From: CALGLS01 sp047626155
Lineage (GTDB): Bacteria > Bacteroidota > Bacteroidia > Chitinophagales > Saprospiraceae
Assembly: GCA_047626155.1 (NCBI GenBank)
Contig: JBLHRR010000018.1
Span: 1-59,011 of the forward strand
Reading direction: 5' to 3'
DNA length: 59,011 bases
Below are positions 1 to 7,677 of the stretch, in pieces. The notes beneath the pieces were generated by a model that ran no database searches, had not been told where the DNA came from, and saw only the letters and a list, made by a program, of their open reading frames with translations. Every line of letters begins with the position of its first letter. The stretch's first letter is position 1. A program made the position numbers and the translations under genes.

Positions 1-1
1 T

Positions 2-592
2 GTAAAAGTGCCCAGCAAGAACTTCAAGCACCTGTTGGTTGGTCACTTCAACCTTAGAGAGGACTTAAGTGCCATGATTCAAAATGAAATCAAGAATGCC
101 GAAGCTGGAAAATCAGCGGCTATTGTCTTGAAAATGAACAGCTTACAAGATCCTAAGATGATTCTACAATTGTACCAAGCCAGCAATGCGGGTGTAAAAA
201 TAGACCTGATAATCCGAGGCATCTGTTGCCTTGTACCTGGCATCGAAGGCATGAGCGAAAACATCCATTGCATTAGTATCGTAGATCGCTTTTTGGAACA
301 TGCTCGTATTTTCATTTTCCATAATAATGGTAAGGAAAAAATCTATTTGTCCTCTGCTGATTTTATGACGCGAAATCTGAGCTACCGAATCGAAACGGCC
401 TTTCCTATTTATGATCCGGCCTTACAAGAGGAGATAAAAGATTATATCGACATTCAATTTAGGGACAATACTAAGGCGAGGTTGTTCGACCAAAAGCAAA
501 AGAACGAATACCTTGTTGGTGATGCTAAAAAGTCGAATAATGCGCAATGGGAAACGTATAAGTATGTGAAGAAACGAGAGGAGGGGCGGTAG
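2..592 (+). CDS. ppk1: polyphosphate kinase, C-terminal part (cut by window start)
   Basis: C-terminal portion of a PPK1-type polyphosphate kinase, which reversibly transfers the ATP gamma-phosphate onto inorganic polyphosphate. The frame is open to the left window edge, so the gene starts upstream; the GTG at 8 is only an internal codon. The visible ~196 residues match the C-terminal phospholipase-D-like lobes of the family: GVKIDLIIRGICCLVPG, SIVDRFLEHARIFIF, KIYLSSADFMTRNLSYRIE and the DNTKAR stretch near the end. The autophosphorylated histidine region lies upstream of the window. The end is intact, with a TAG stop at 590-592. The identification rests on recall of the E. coli PPK C-terminus, which has the same order of motifs. 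Confidence 0.93.
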   Translation, partial: VKVPSKNFKHLLVGHFNLREDLSAMIQNEIKNAEAGKSAAIVLKMNSLQDPKMILQLYQASNAGVKIDLIIRGICCLVPGIEGMSENIHCISIVDRFLEHARIFIFHNNGKEKIYLSSADFMTRNLSYRIETAFPIYDPALQEEIKDYIDIQFRDNTKARLFDQKQKNEYLVGDAKKSNNAQWETYKYVKKREEGR

Positions 593-703
593 ATTTTAAT
601 TGCGTTGTACATCAATAAAATCAAGAGAGGAAGGAATAACGAATATTGAATTGTTAGCTTCTATTTGAAAAGCTTATTTCATGTGAACTAATGAACAACC
701 TAA

Positions 704-1182
704 ATGAATATTAGACTAAGAATTAAAAAGATTTCAAAAGCTATTATTGAATATATTAGGAATGAAAAGAGTCCCAAGAATCAAGTAAGCATTACCTCAA
801 AGAATTTTTGGACAGAAAAAGATCATTACAATATTTTTGTTCCTAATACAATAACGCTAAGAGATTACGAAGTAGATAGCTATGCTTCTGGTTTCAAATT
901 AATAGGTTTGATTGGGATGGGATGATTTCATTCTTTTGAAAGAAAACACCTACTATCAAAATTCCAACTATTCCATTTGACTTGAAATATTTAGAAGCTA
1001 TAAATCAAATTGATTTTATTGACCCAGAAAATCATACCGCTTCTAACCATGACAAAATAAAATGGTATGAAAAACCAATTGTATTTGGTGGTGACCCAAA
1101 TGATTTTATGTGGGTAGATATTGATCAACATCAAAAACTTGTTGCTTTCTGGAATAAAATTTATTACGAACAAAAAACATAG
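704..1182 (+). pseudogene. frame-broken small hypothetical gene
   Basis: Two consecutive reading frames look like halves of one small AT-rich gene. The first runs from ATG 704 to a stop at 923-925 (73 aa, basic N-terminus). The second is a different frame, open from 940 and readable to the TAG at 1180-1182; it begins around KIPTIPFDLKYLEAI and ends in WVDIDQHQKLVAFWNKIYY. Each half has plausible amino-acid composition but neither looks complete. A net frame change in 905-940 is needed to join them. The family was not recognised. Two unrelated short ORFs, or an assembly error, cannot be excluded from one sequence. Confidence 0.45.
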
Positions 1183-1218
1183 GCCCTTTCAATATTCCCT
1201 GGCTCATTATTCGATATT

Positions 1219-1497
1219 CTATTGGCCCTCCTCTTCAATATCATCATCGTCGTCCTCAAACTCTTCTTCATCAAGTCGATCCGTTAATTCCAACACCCAA
1301 TTGATTACTTTTGGACTAAGGTATTTTCCGATGCCCGTTTTGCGCAAAGCCGTTTTCAAAATTTTGACATTTTTGTAGCCAACCTTTTGAGCTTCCGCCA
1401 TTGCAATATATTCTTCCCATTCTTCATGAGTGACCATGTCGAAACGAGCGCGCATGATGTCTAGGTCGGTGGGATCGTTGATGTCGTAAGTAGGCAT
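1219..1497 (-). CDS. small acidic conserved-type hypothetical protein
   Basis: Encodes 92 residues with a clear layout: a short N-terminus (MPTYDINDPTDLDIMRARFD), a probable helical middle (EEWEEYIAMAEAQKVGYKNV), a basic-hydrophobic segment (KILKTALRKTGIGKYLSP) and a strongly acidic tail of Asp/Glu in the last ~17 residues. There is no signal peptide or membrane segment, so it is probably cytosolic. An acidic tail of this type suggests interaction with a basic partner, but no function is claimed. It stands alone, reading away from the secreted propeller gene 90 bp behind it; the 5' ends of neighbouring genes do not overlap it. Confidence 0.65.
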   Translation of the reverse strand: MPTYDINDPTDLDIMRARFDMVTHEEWEEYIAMAEAQKVGYKNVKILKTALRKTGIGKYLSPKVINWVLELTDRLDEEEFEDDDDDIEEEGQ

Positions 1498-1587
1498 TGA
1501 ATTGGAGATTTGTAGGTTTGTTTTTACTAAAGAGGTATACGGTTAGTTGAAGGGATTGTTGCTATTTTTATTTCAATATTACAAATA

Positions 1588-3141
1588 TTAAAAGGAAGAT
1601 AAATCAAGTATTTTCAACTTATTTCCTTGAGTGAAATATAGTTGATTTTCAAAAATCATGAACTTGGGGTTCGCAAAGAAAGAAGTAATTTTCCGTCCTG
1701 TTTCATCAATAATCAGAACGGTTTCGTCATCATAAAGTATTCGAAGAGATTTATATACTGCCACTTGATTCCAGATATTTTCTACCAGCTTAACTTCTTT
1801 TTCTTCAAGGTTTTCATCCAACCGGTGTATCGTTTTTTTATTTGTGATCAGATGGTAATCGTTTGGATAATAATCTGTCGTTTTTATAACCCGGCCATCT
1901 TCGGTTATGGTAAAGTTATTCTCATCTAAGAATCCGATGAACTTCTCTTTTTTTAAGTGAGGGAAGTTATACCCCTTAATTTGCCTATCTGTCATGACTT
2001 GAACCAGCTTCTCTGTGGCCATTACTACCACTTCGTCTTCCCTTGCTCTATAATCCATTACGACGCCATCAATAAAGTTTCTAAACGGAAATTTAATGGT
2101 TTCCTCTCCTGTTCTTTTATCGAAAGCCACGAATCCAGGTTCGCCATATTTGACGGTTTTGCTACCTAAAAAAGCAGTTCCATTATTTACCATGAACAAA
2201 AAATCTCCTTCAATGAAGATAGTCGCATAACTACTACTTTCCTCATCTCTTTGCGTTGACCATAATATATTTCCCTCTTTACTCAGCTTGAAAACTTCAT
2301 ATTTAGAAGCGTAGTAAATATCCCCCTTATCAATCAAAATATTGGATTCAACTCCACGAATTTTAGTAATCATATCAGCTGAAGTCCCTCTCTTTTCATC
2401 AATTGCCGACGCAACCAAAACACCTATCAAACCAAAAGCCACGCCTATTCCTACATATTTAGAATTATCTTCAGCTTGTTCTCCGGTAACAAGCTCTAAG
2501 CCCCAACCACGACCATCTCCTATATTTAAACTATGAAGCCCTGATGCCGACAGTAACAAAGTAGAATCATTTAGAGGGATACATTCGCTAAGTCCAAATT
2601 TACGATTCACTTTTCGCTCCCATAATACAGTATTGGTGTTCAAATCAACACCATACAATAAGCTAGGGTTTGCCGTTATTCTTTTGTCATATCCAATACC
2701 CAGATTGTTAGAAGGGGAAACATAAAATATATTCTGAACAATCTCCTTCGTCGCAATACCCGTTTTAGGTTCCAACAAAAAAGTCCTGTTCTTGTGTATT
2801 TTTTCCTTGATAATGACACCAGGGAAATGTCTGATCTCTTCTTCTTCATACAATACCTCTTTAGACCACGCAATACTGTCAATTGCCAAGTCTAGATATA
2901 CACAAGATCCATAGTGTAAAGGCTTCTTTTTACGCTTAGTCAATCCTCTAAGCTGGACAATAGCAGCCTGAAGGAAAGTATCAATGTAAACTTCATCAAT
3001 CCGTTGCTCAAATTGATAAACCGTTCCATTAACTTTTCCTCCCGTGACGATATTCTTACAGAGTACTTCTTGCTTAGTAAGTAATTGAGCCTGAACAGAA
3101 ATACTTAGATAAAAAAAGCAGAATAGAAAGAGGTACTTCAT
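1588..3141 (-). CDS. secreted PQQ-like beta-propeller protein
   Basis: 517 residues starting with a signal peptide (MKYLFLFCFFYLSISVQAQ, cleavage after AQA-like site near residue 18). The mature part alternates short strands and loops of the kind seen in PQQ/outer-membrane-assembly-like propellers, with repeated elements such as LYGVDLNTNTVLWERKV, VFKLSKEGNILWS and FVAFDKRTGEETIKF. A hydrophobic glycine-rich stretch (YVGIGVAFGLIGVLVASAID, about residues 229-248) sits inside the propeller and is unusual; it may be a buried insertion or a membrane contact. No catalytic motif was seen. Role unknown; exported to the periplasm or cell surface by inference. Confidence 0.72.
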   Translation of the reverse strand: MKYLFLFCFFYLSISVQAQLLTKQEVLCKNIVTGGKVNGTVYQFEQRIDEVYIDTFLQAAIVQLRGLTKRKKKPLHYGSCVYLDLAIDSIAWSKEVLYEEEEIRHFPGVIIKEKIHKNRTFLLEPKTGIATKEIVQNIFYVSPSNNLGIGYDKRITANPSLLYGVDLNTNTVLWERKVNRKFGLSECIPLNDSTLLLSASGLHSLNIGDGRGWGLELVTGEQAEDNSKYVGIGVAFGLIGVLVASAIDEKRGTSADMITKIRGVESNILIDKGDIYYASKYEVFKLSKEGNILWSTQRDEESSSYATIFIEGDFLFMVNNGTAFLGSKTVKYGEPGFVAFDKRTGEETIKFPFRNFIDGVVMDYRAREDEVVVMATEKLVQVMTDRQIKGYNFPHLKKEKFIGFLDENNFTITEDGRVIKTTDYYPNDYHLITNKKTIHRLDENLEEKEVKLVENIWNQVAVYKSLRILYDDETVLIIDETGRKITSFFANPKFMIFENQLYFTQGNKLKILDLSSF

Positions 3142-3371
3142 GGATTAGAGTTTTACGTAGCATATATCAAGACAAAGGCCCAAAGCTAAGAAAAGTCGGA
3201 TAAAAGCAAAGGCTACAGGAAGTAAATTTATTGTTAGATTCACTTTTACTTACAAGGTAGTACTATTAATTAAATGCACATTATATGGCAAACCGCAAAC
3301 AATCGATTAAATAAAAAACACATACAAAAACACCCGAAATTACATCCTTAAAAACAATAGAAGAAATTCCT

Positions 3372-3379
3372 TACCTTTG
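3372..3379 (+). promoter_or_regulatory. Bacteroidota-type -7 box for the M20 dipeptidase
   Basis: TACCTTTG matches the primary-sigma -7 consensus of Bacteroidota (TAnnTTTG), 52 bp before the ATG at 3432. No clear -33 TTG element is visible at the expected distance. Confidence 0.5.
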
Positions 3380-3431
3380 CCGCCGTTTTAAAGGAAACAC
3401 TACCATTTCACCATCAACTAATAACCATACA

Positions 3432-4832
3432 ATGGACGCACTTAAAAAATATAACAAAGACAACAAAGACCGCTTTCTCTCCGAACTCTTGGATTTACTG
3501 CGGATTCCTTCCATCAGTGCCGATTCGGCCTATGATAAGGATGTTAAAAAAGCAGGAGAATTCGTCGCCAAAAATCTGAAAGAAGCCGGTGCGAAAAAAG
3601 TAAAACTGCATAAGACAGCTGGACACCCAATTGTGTATGGAGAATACATTATTGATAAAAAGCTACCTACCGTTTTGGTCTATGGTCACTACGATGTTCA
3701 ACCACCAGATCCATTAGAACTTTGGGACTCCCCTCCTTTTGAGCCTGTTATCAAAAAAACAAAAGCGCATCCTCAAGGTGCCATCTTCGCCCGTGGTGCT
3801 TGTGATGACAAAGGCCAAATGTATATGCATGTAAAAGCATTCGAAGCTATGATCGCTGAAAAGGCATTGCCATGTAATGTGAAATTCATGATCGAAGGAG
3901 AAGAGGAAGTTGGCTCTGTGAATTTGGCAACGTTTTGCAAAAAGAACAAAGCGATGTTGGCTTGTGATGTAGTGTTGCTTTCTGATACTTCTATCATTGC
4001 AAACAACGTCCCATCTATTACGACTGGACTTCGTGGATTGAGTTATTTAGAAGTGGAAGTGACTGGACCAAATCGTGATTTGCACTCTGGTGTTTATGGT
4101 GGAGCAGTTGCGAACCCGATCAACATCCTTAGTCAGATGATTGCTTCAATGCAGGATAAAAACAATAAAGTTACAATTCCAGGTTTTTATTCTGATGTAG
4201 CTACCGTTTCTAAGGCAGAAAGAACCGCGATGAACAAAGCGCCTTTCAGTTTAAACAAATACAAAAAAGACTTAGGTGTTAAAGACGTACGTGGAGAGAA
4301 AGGTTATACCACTTTGGAAAGAACCTCTATCCGTCCGACGCTTGATGTAAACGGCATCTGGGGAGGTTACATTGGCGAAGGAGCGAAGACGGTTTTACCT
4401 TCTAAAGCTTACGCTAAAATCAGTATGCGATTGGTACCTAACCAGGATCCTGTGAAGATCACTAAGTTGTTCACCAAATACTTCAAATCAATTGCTCCTG
4501 ATTCTGTAAAAATAAAGGTTACCCCACACCACGGCGGCGAGCCTGCGGTAACGCCTACAGACTCTGTTGCTTATAAGGCCGCAGCAAAGGCCATGAAAAA
4601 GACCTATAAGAAAGAACCCTTGCCACAGCGATCCGGTGGTTCTATTCCAATAGTGTCTCTTTTTGAACAGGTATTAAAAGTTAAATCTGTATTGCTTGGT
4701 TTTGGATTGGATTCAGATTCCATTCATTCGCCAAACGAGCATTATGGTTTGTTCAATTACTATAAAGGTATTGAGACCATTCCTTATTTCTTTGAGTATT
4801 TTGCAGAAATGTCTGCGGAGAAAAAGAGCTAA
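3432..4832 (+). CDS. M20 family dipeptidase (carnosinase/PepV-like)
   Basis: 466-residue zinc metallopeptidase of family M20, probably hydrolysing dipeptides in the cytosol since no signal peptide is present. Metal-binding and catalytic landmarks are all visible: GHYDVQP (His86, Asp88), ARGACDDKG (bridging Asp125/126), IEGEEEVGS (catalytic and ligand Glu157-159), a ligand Asp185 in LLSDTS, the lid-domain histidine in LHSGVYGGAVANP, and the C-terminal ligand in DSIHSPNEH (His432). Length and order fit the CNDP/DUG1-like subgroup. It stands alone behind its own promoter. The stop codon at 4830-4832 falls inside the first bases of a family-1 repeat (4830-4955), so the very C-terminus may have been set by the repeat's insertion. 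Confidence 0.93.
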   Translation: MDALKKYNKDNKDRFLSELLDLLRIPSISADSAYDKDVKKAGEFVAKNLKEAGAKKVKLHKTAGHPIVYGEYIIDKKLPTVLVYGHYDVQPPDPLELWDSPPFEPVIKKTKAHPQGAIFARGACDDKGQMYMHVKAFEAMIAEKALPCNVKFMIEGEEEVGSVNLATFCKKNKAMLACDVVLLSDTSIIANNVPSITTGLRGLSYLEVEVTGPNRDLHSGVYGGAVANPINILSQMIASMQDKNNKVTIPGFYSDVATVSKAERTAMNKAPFSLNKYKKDLGVKDVRGEKGYTTLERTSIRPTLDVNGIWGGYIGEGAKTVLPSKAYAKISMRLVPNQDPVKITKLFTKYFKSIAPDSVKIKVTPHHGGEPAVTPTDSVAYKAAAKAMKKTYKKEPLPQRSGGSIPIVSLFEQVLKVKSVLLGFGLDSDSIHSPNEHYGLFNYYKGIETIPYFFEYFAEMSAEKKS

Positions 4833-4955
4833 GTGACAACGAAAAATTAAATCCCGATTTGGAAACGATTATGTAAATCAAAACGGCCAGAGGGAAAGTG
4901 ATTTATATAATCGTTTCCACCAAAGAAATCGGGAAATTATTTTTTGTGTAATACT
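4830..4955 (+). repeat. family-1 palindromic repeat, copy A (long form)
   Basis: 126-bp imperfect palindrome directly after the M20 gene. The left end reads CTAAGTGACAACGAAAAATT and the right end, reverse-complemented, CTAGTATTACACAAAAAATA, both running into AATyTCCCGATTT-type sequence, so they behave as ~32-bp terminal inverted repeats. Inside is a second nearly perfect stem, GGAAACGATTAT against ATAATCGTTTCC, extended by TAAATCA/TGATTTA. The whole element could fold into one long hairpin. Related copies lie at 34969, 45019 and 50811. Confidence 0.85.
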
Positions 4956-5094
4956 AGGTAGTCGCTCAAATATTACTGGTTATAAAAACGCTGGAGCAAA
5001 GGTTTTGCTAAAAGCGATTTTCGGTAAAAAATAAAATAAACCAGGTACCGATAGTTCTTTCAACTATCTCTATATAAACTAACAACTATTCAAC

Positions 5095-5841
5095 ATGAAA
5101 AAATTAACATTCGCATTATTAATCCTTTCGGTTCAGTTCATGAGCTGCTCGCCAAAAACAACGGCGGTAATAGCAGCAGTAGATACACCGACAGTTATTT
5201 CAACAACCACTCCTACAACTACGACAACTATGAAGGTAGATTCTGTAAGTTACAGCTTGGGCGTATTGCTCGCTTCAAACTTAAAGCAACAAGGTTTTGA
5301 CAACCTAAATTCTAAAGACTTATCCGCTGCGATCGACGATGTTTTATCGGGTAAGCAGACTATGGTTTCCCCAACAGAAGCCAATGAAATCGTAATGCAA
5401 TACCAGCAAGGAAAGGCGCAAGAAAAAGAAGCGGCTGATGCTGTGAAGTACGCAGGTAACAAAGAGGAAGGTGCTAAATTTCTTGCTGCTAACAAAGTGC
5501 GAGAAGGGGTAACCACCACTGCTAGCGGTTTGCAATATGAAGTAATGACTCAAGGAGATGGCGCGAAGCCAACTGCTTCTGACAAAGTAAGCGTTCACTA
5601 CCACGGTACGTTGATGGACGGAACTGTATTTGACTCTTCTGTTGACAGAGGCCAGCCAGCATCTTTCGGTGTAACTCAGGTTATCAGCGGATGGGTTGAA
5701 GGTTTACAATTGATGAACGTTGGTTCAAAATACAAATTCTTCATTCCATATGATTTGGCTTATGGTGAAAGAGCTGCCGGTCCAGCAATCGGCCCATTCT
5801 CTACTTTGGTTTTTGAAGTAGAGTTGTTAGGAATTGAGTAA
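5095..5841 (+). CDS. FKBP-type peptidyl-prolyl isomerase lipoprotein (FkpA/Mip-like)
   Basis: 248-residue envelope foldase that accelerates cis-trans isomerisation of prolyl bonds. A type II signal peptide ends in FMSC (lipid-accepting Cys18), followed by a low-complexity Thr/Val linker to about residue 42. Residues ~46-125 form the helical FKBP N-terminal dimerisation domain (VSYSLGVLLASNLKQQGFDN, IVMQYQQGKAQEKEAADA). The catalytic FKBP domain spans ~140-248 with YHGTLMDGTVFDSS, GWVEGLQLMNVG and IPYDLAYGERAAG. It is probably anchored in the outer membrane. A strong intrinsic terminator follows immediately, separating it from trmD. Confidence 0.93.
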   Translation: MKKLTFALLILSVQFMSCSPKTTAVIAAVDTPTVISTTTPTTTTTMKVDSVSYSLGVLLASNLKQQGFDNLNSKDLSAAIDDVLSGKQTMVSPTEANEIVMQYQQGKAQEKEAADAVKYAGNKEEGAKFLAANKVREGVTTTASGLQYEVMTQGDGAKPTASDKVSVHYHGTLMDGTVFDSSVDRGQPASFGVTQVISGWVEGLQLMNVGSKYKFFIPYDLAYGERAAGPAIGPFSTLVFEVELLGIE

Positions 5842-5862
5842 AAAAACGATAGATCAAAGAGG

Positions 5863-5903
5863 AAAGGGCGCTCCATTCCCAGTGAAGAGAGCGCCCTTTT
5901 TCC
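5863..5903 (+). terminator. intrinsic terminator after the FKBP gene
   Basis: GGGCGCTC (5866-5873) pairs perfectly with GAGCGCCC (5889-5896), extended by flanking AAA/TTT, with a T run from 5897. It ends the FKBP transcript 20 bp past the stop. Confidence 0.88.
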
Positions 5904-5968
5904 TTTTACGCTCTTCTCCATCACGATTAACTGGGTTCCTTTCCTTCATCCTCATATTCGTTCTTATT

Positions 5969-6646
5969 ATGCGCATCGATATTCTCACTGTCCTTCCTGA
6001 ACTTCTCGAAAGCCCATTCCAGCACTCTATTCTAAAACGAGCGCAAGAGAAAGGTTTGCTGCAAGTTGAATTGCATAACCTCCGGGACTATGGTCTTGGT
6101 AAACACAAGCAAATAGATGACTATCAGTATGGAGGCGGCGCGGGAATGGTGATGATGCCAGAGCCTTTGTCAAATGCAATTGAATCCTTACAAAAGGAAA
6201 GAACTTATGATGAGATCATTTATGTTACCCCGGATGGTGAACGATTGAATCAATCCATAGCCAATCAGCTTTCGATGAAAAAGAATTTGTTGATTCTTTG
6301 TGGTCATTATAAAGGAGTAGATGAGCGAGTTCGGAATACCTATATTACCAGAGATATTTCTATTGGAGATTATGTCCTTTCTGGTGGTGAATTAGCGGCA
6401 GCTGTTTTGGTTGACTCTATTGGTCGATTACTGCCAGGAGTCTTGAATAATGAGACCTCTGCCCTTTTCGATTCTTTTCAAGATGACTTATTGGCTCCAC
6501 CTGTATATACGCGCCCTGCGGAATATAATGGTATGAAGGTTCCAGACATTTTGCTTTCTGGTAATGACGCGGCTATTGAAGAATGGCGTGAAGAAGAAGC
6601 ACTGAAGCGCACAAAGGATCGTCGTCCTGATCTATTAGAGGACTAG
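5969..6646 (+). CDS. trmD: tRNA (guanine37-N1)-methyltransferase
   Basis: Transfers a methyl group from S-adenosylmethionine to N1 of G37 next to the tRNA anticodon, which prevents +1 frameshifting. The deep-knot SPOUT fold is recognisable: MRIDILTVLPELLESPFQHS at the N-terminus, YGGGAGMVMMPEP, LCGHYKGVDERV and ITRDISIGDYVLSGGE. The reading frame extends back to 5834, but that extension runs through the FKBP terminator and is not conserved-looking; the ATG at 5969 gives 225 residues, the usual TrmD length. The usual bacterial partners rpsP, rimM and rplS are not adjacent. A gene-free kilobase follows. Confidence 0.95.
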   Translation: MRIDILTVLPELLESPFQHSILKRAQEKGLLQVELHNLRDYGLGKHKQIDDYQYGGGAGMVMMPEPLSNAIESLQKERTYDEIIYVTPDGERLNQSIANQLSMKKNLLILCGHYKGVDERVRNTYITRDISIGDYVLSGGELAAAVLVDSIGRLLPGVLNNETSALFDSFQDDLLAPPVYTRPAEYNGMKVPDILLSGNDAAIEEWREEEALKRTKDRRPDLLED

Positions 6647-7195
6647 GAAGCCTGATACATAACAATATTCCCGCATGTCTACTCTTTCCCTATCCTCCCA
6701 GATTCTCATTTCCCAATCCAGAGAAACCGACTTCCTTTTAAGCTCCTTTACTCATACATAAGCAACTATACATCAAGCACTTGTGTATTCTACACTTCAT
6801 TTATATGATATTTACCATTTTTTCGGTACACATCCAACCCTCGGAAGGTATATCTTTGAATACAGAATGAGGAAGCAACTAGAATATTTGTCGCGATTTC
6901 ATTTTAAGCTCAAAGTAAAAACCGTCCGAGTGATCTCTCTGGAAAGTTTTAACTAACAATGCTCCCCCGTATTGCAACTATTCACCCATTACACATTGTA
7001 TTGGGCTAGGTACGCATTCTTTACAAATAGTATATTTTAAAAATCTATATCCAGGTTTGTTTCAGGCTTCTATTTCCATTTAGCTTTTTCAAACTATGAA
7101 ACCAAAAAACATAGGTCCCGCATGACCTTAAGAATTAGGTGATTGTGTGTTAAACAAAGACTGTTTTAAGTTATTTAAAATCAGTTTTTGGGACG

Positions 7196-7236
7196 GCCTC
7201 TCGTTGCTTCGGCGATGGGGGGCTTTTGGTTTTTTT
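7196..7236 (+). terminator. UUCG-capped hairpin followed by a T-rich tail
   Basis: Bases 7196-7207 pair over all 12 positions (eight Watson-Crick, four G-U) with 7212-7223 around a C(TTCG)G tetraloop, then TTTT-GG-TTTTTTT follows. This is the shape of an intrinsic terminator, but no gene precedes it on the + strand for 550 bp. It may end a non-coding RNA. Confidence 0.6.
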
Positions 7237-7531
7237 GGGAGGCTCGTCGACTTATTGCGCTCACTGCTAATGAACCCACCAAATGAAATCATTTAGTGCC
7301 AGATCTTGCGCTATAAAGAAAAAAGGAAATAACGGATCAGAATAAATCCGCTTCAAGAAAAGAAAAAACCCACCCAGTGATCGGGTGTTTTTGGACCCTA
7401 GAAATACATGGATAGAACAGCTGGTGTGTTTCAGTAATCTCCCTGTTTCTACCGAAGTAAAAAACCGGACAAGTCAACGGCTGGAGCCCGCCCTAGTCAC
7501 TCCAAGGCGACGTTCTAATGATAAAAGTGTT

Positions 7532-7591
7532 GGACCAAAACTTGGATACCAGGTGGATTTTTTAATAGCTTCCGCTATCGAGGTCCAAGTT
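7532..7591. repeat. nested inverted repeat
   Basis: TGGACC (7532) pairs with GGTCCA (7582-7587), and AACTTGGA (7539-7546) with TCCAAGTT (7584-7591); an inner ATAGC-TTCC-GCTAT hairpin lies at 7565-7578. It sits about 60 bp before the promoter of the sulfatase gene and could be an operator or an RNA structure. Confidence 0.4.
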
Positions 7592-7653
7592 ATATATTAT
7601 TTTAATAAATAAAAAGTACTGCTACTAACTTCGGGATAATTTAATAGCTTTTG

Positions 7654-7661
7654 TACCTTCG
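7654..7661 (+). promoter_or_regulatory. -7 box (TTCG variant) for the LTA-synthase-like gene
   Basis: TACCTTCG, one base off TAnnTTTG, 16 bp before the ATG at 7678. The same TTCG variant occurs before rlmF and the PorV-like gene. Confidence 0.45.
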
Positions 7662-7677
7662 TTGTTTATTAAAATCG

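Larger units (their letters stand above)
6647..7653. other. gene-free kilobase between trmD and the sulfatase gene
   Basis: No convincing coding sequence on either strand; the one ORF of 75 codons (7385-7612) has no recognisable content. The stretch holds three hairpins: a 12-bp stem with a C(UUCG)G loop at 7196-7223, a CACCC/GGGTG stem near 7370-7386, and a nested inverted repeat at 7532-7591 (TGGACC/GGTCCA outside, ATAGC/GCTAT inside). No tRNA, tmRNA, RNase P or SRP RNA signature was recognised. Confidence 0.6.

Noticed and set aside
5834..5968. Upstream extension of trmD
   Set aside because: It crosses the FKBP stop and terminator, and TrmD family length fits the start at 5969.
7385..7612. 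75-codon ORF in the gene-free kilobase
   Set aside because: Its protein has no recognisable pattern, and it overlaps the nested inverted repeat. Composition looks like chance.
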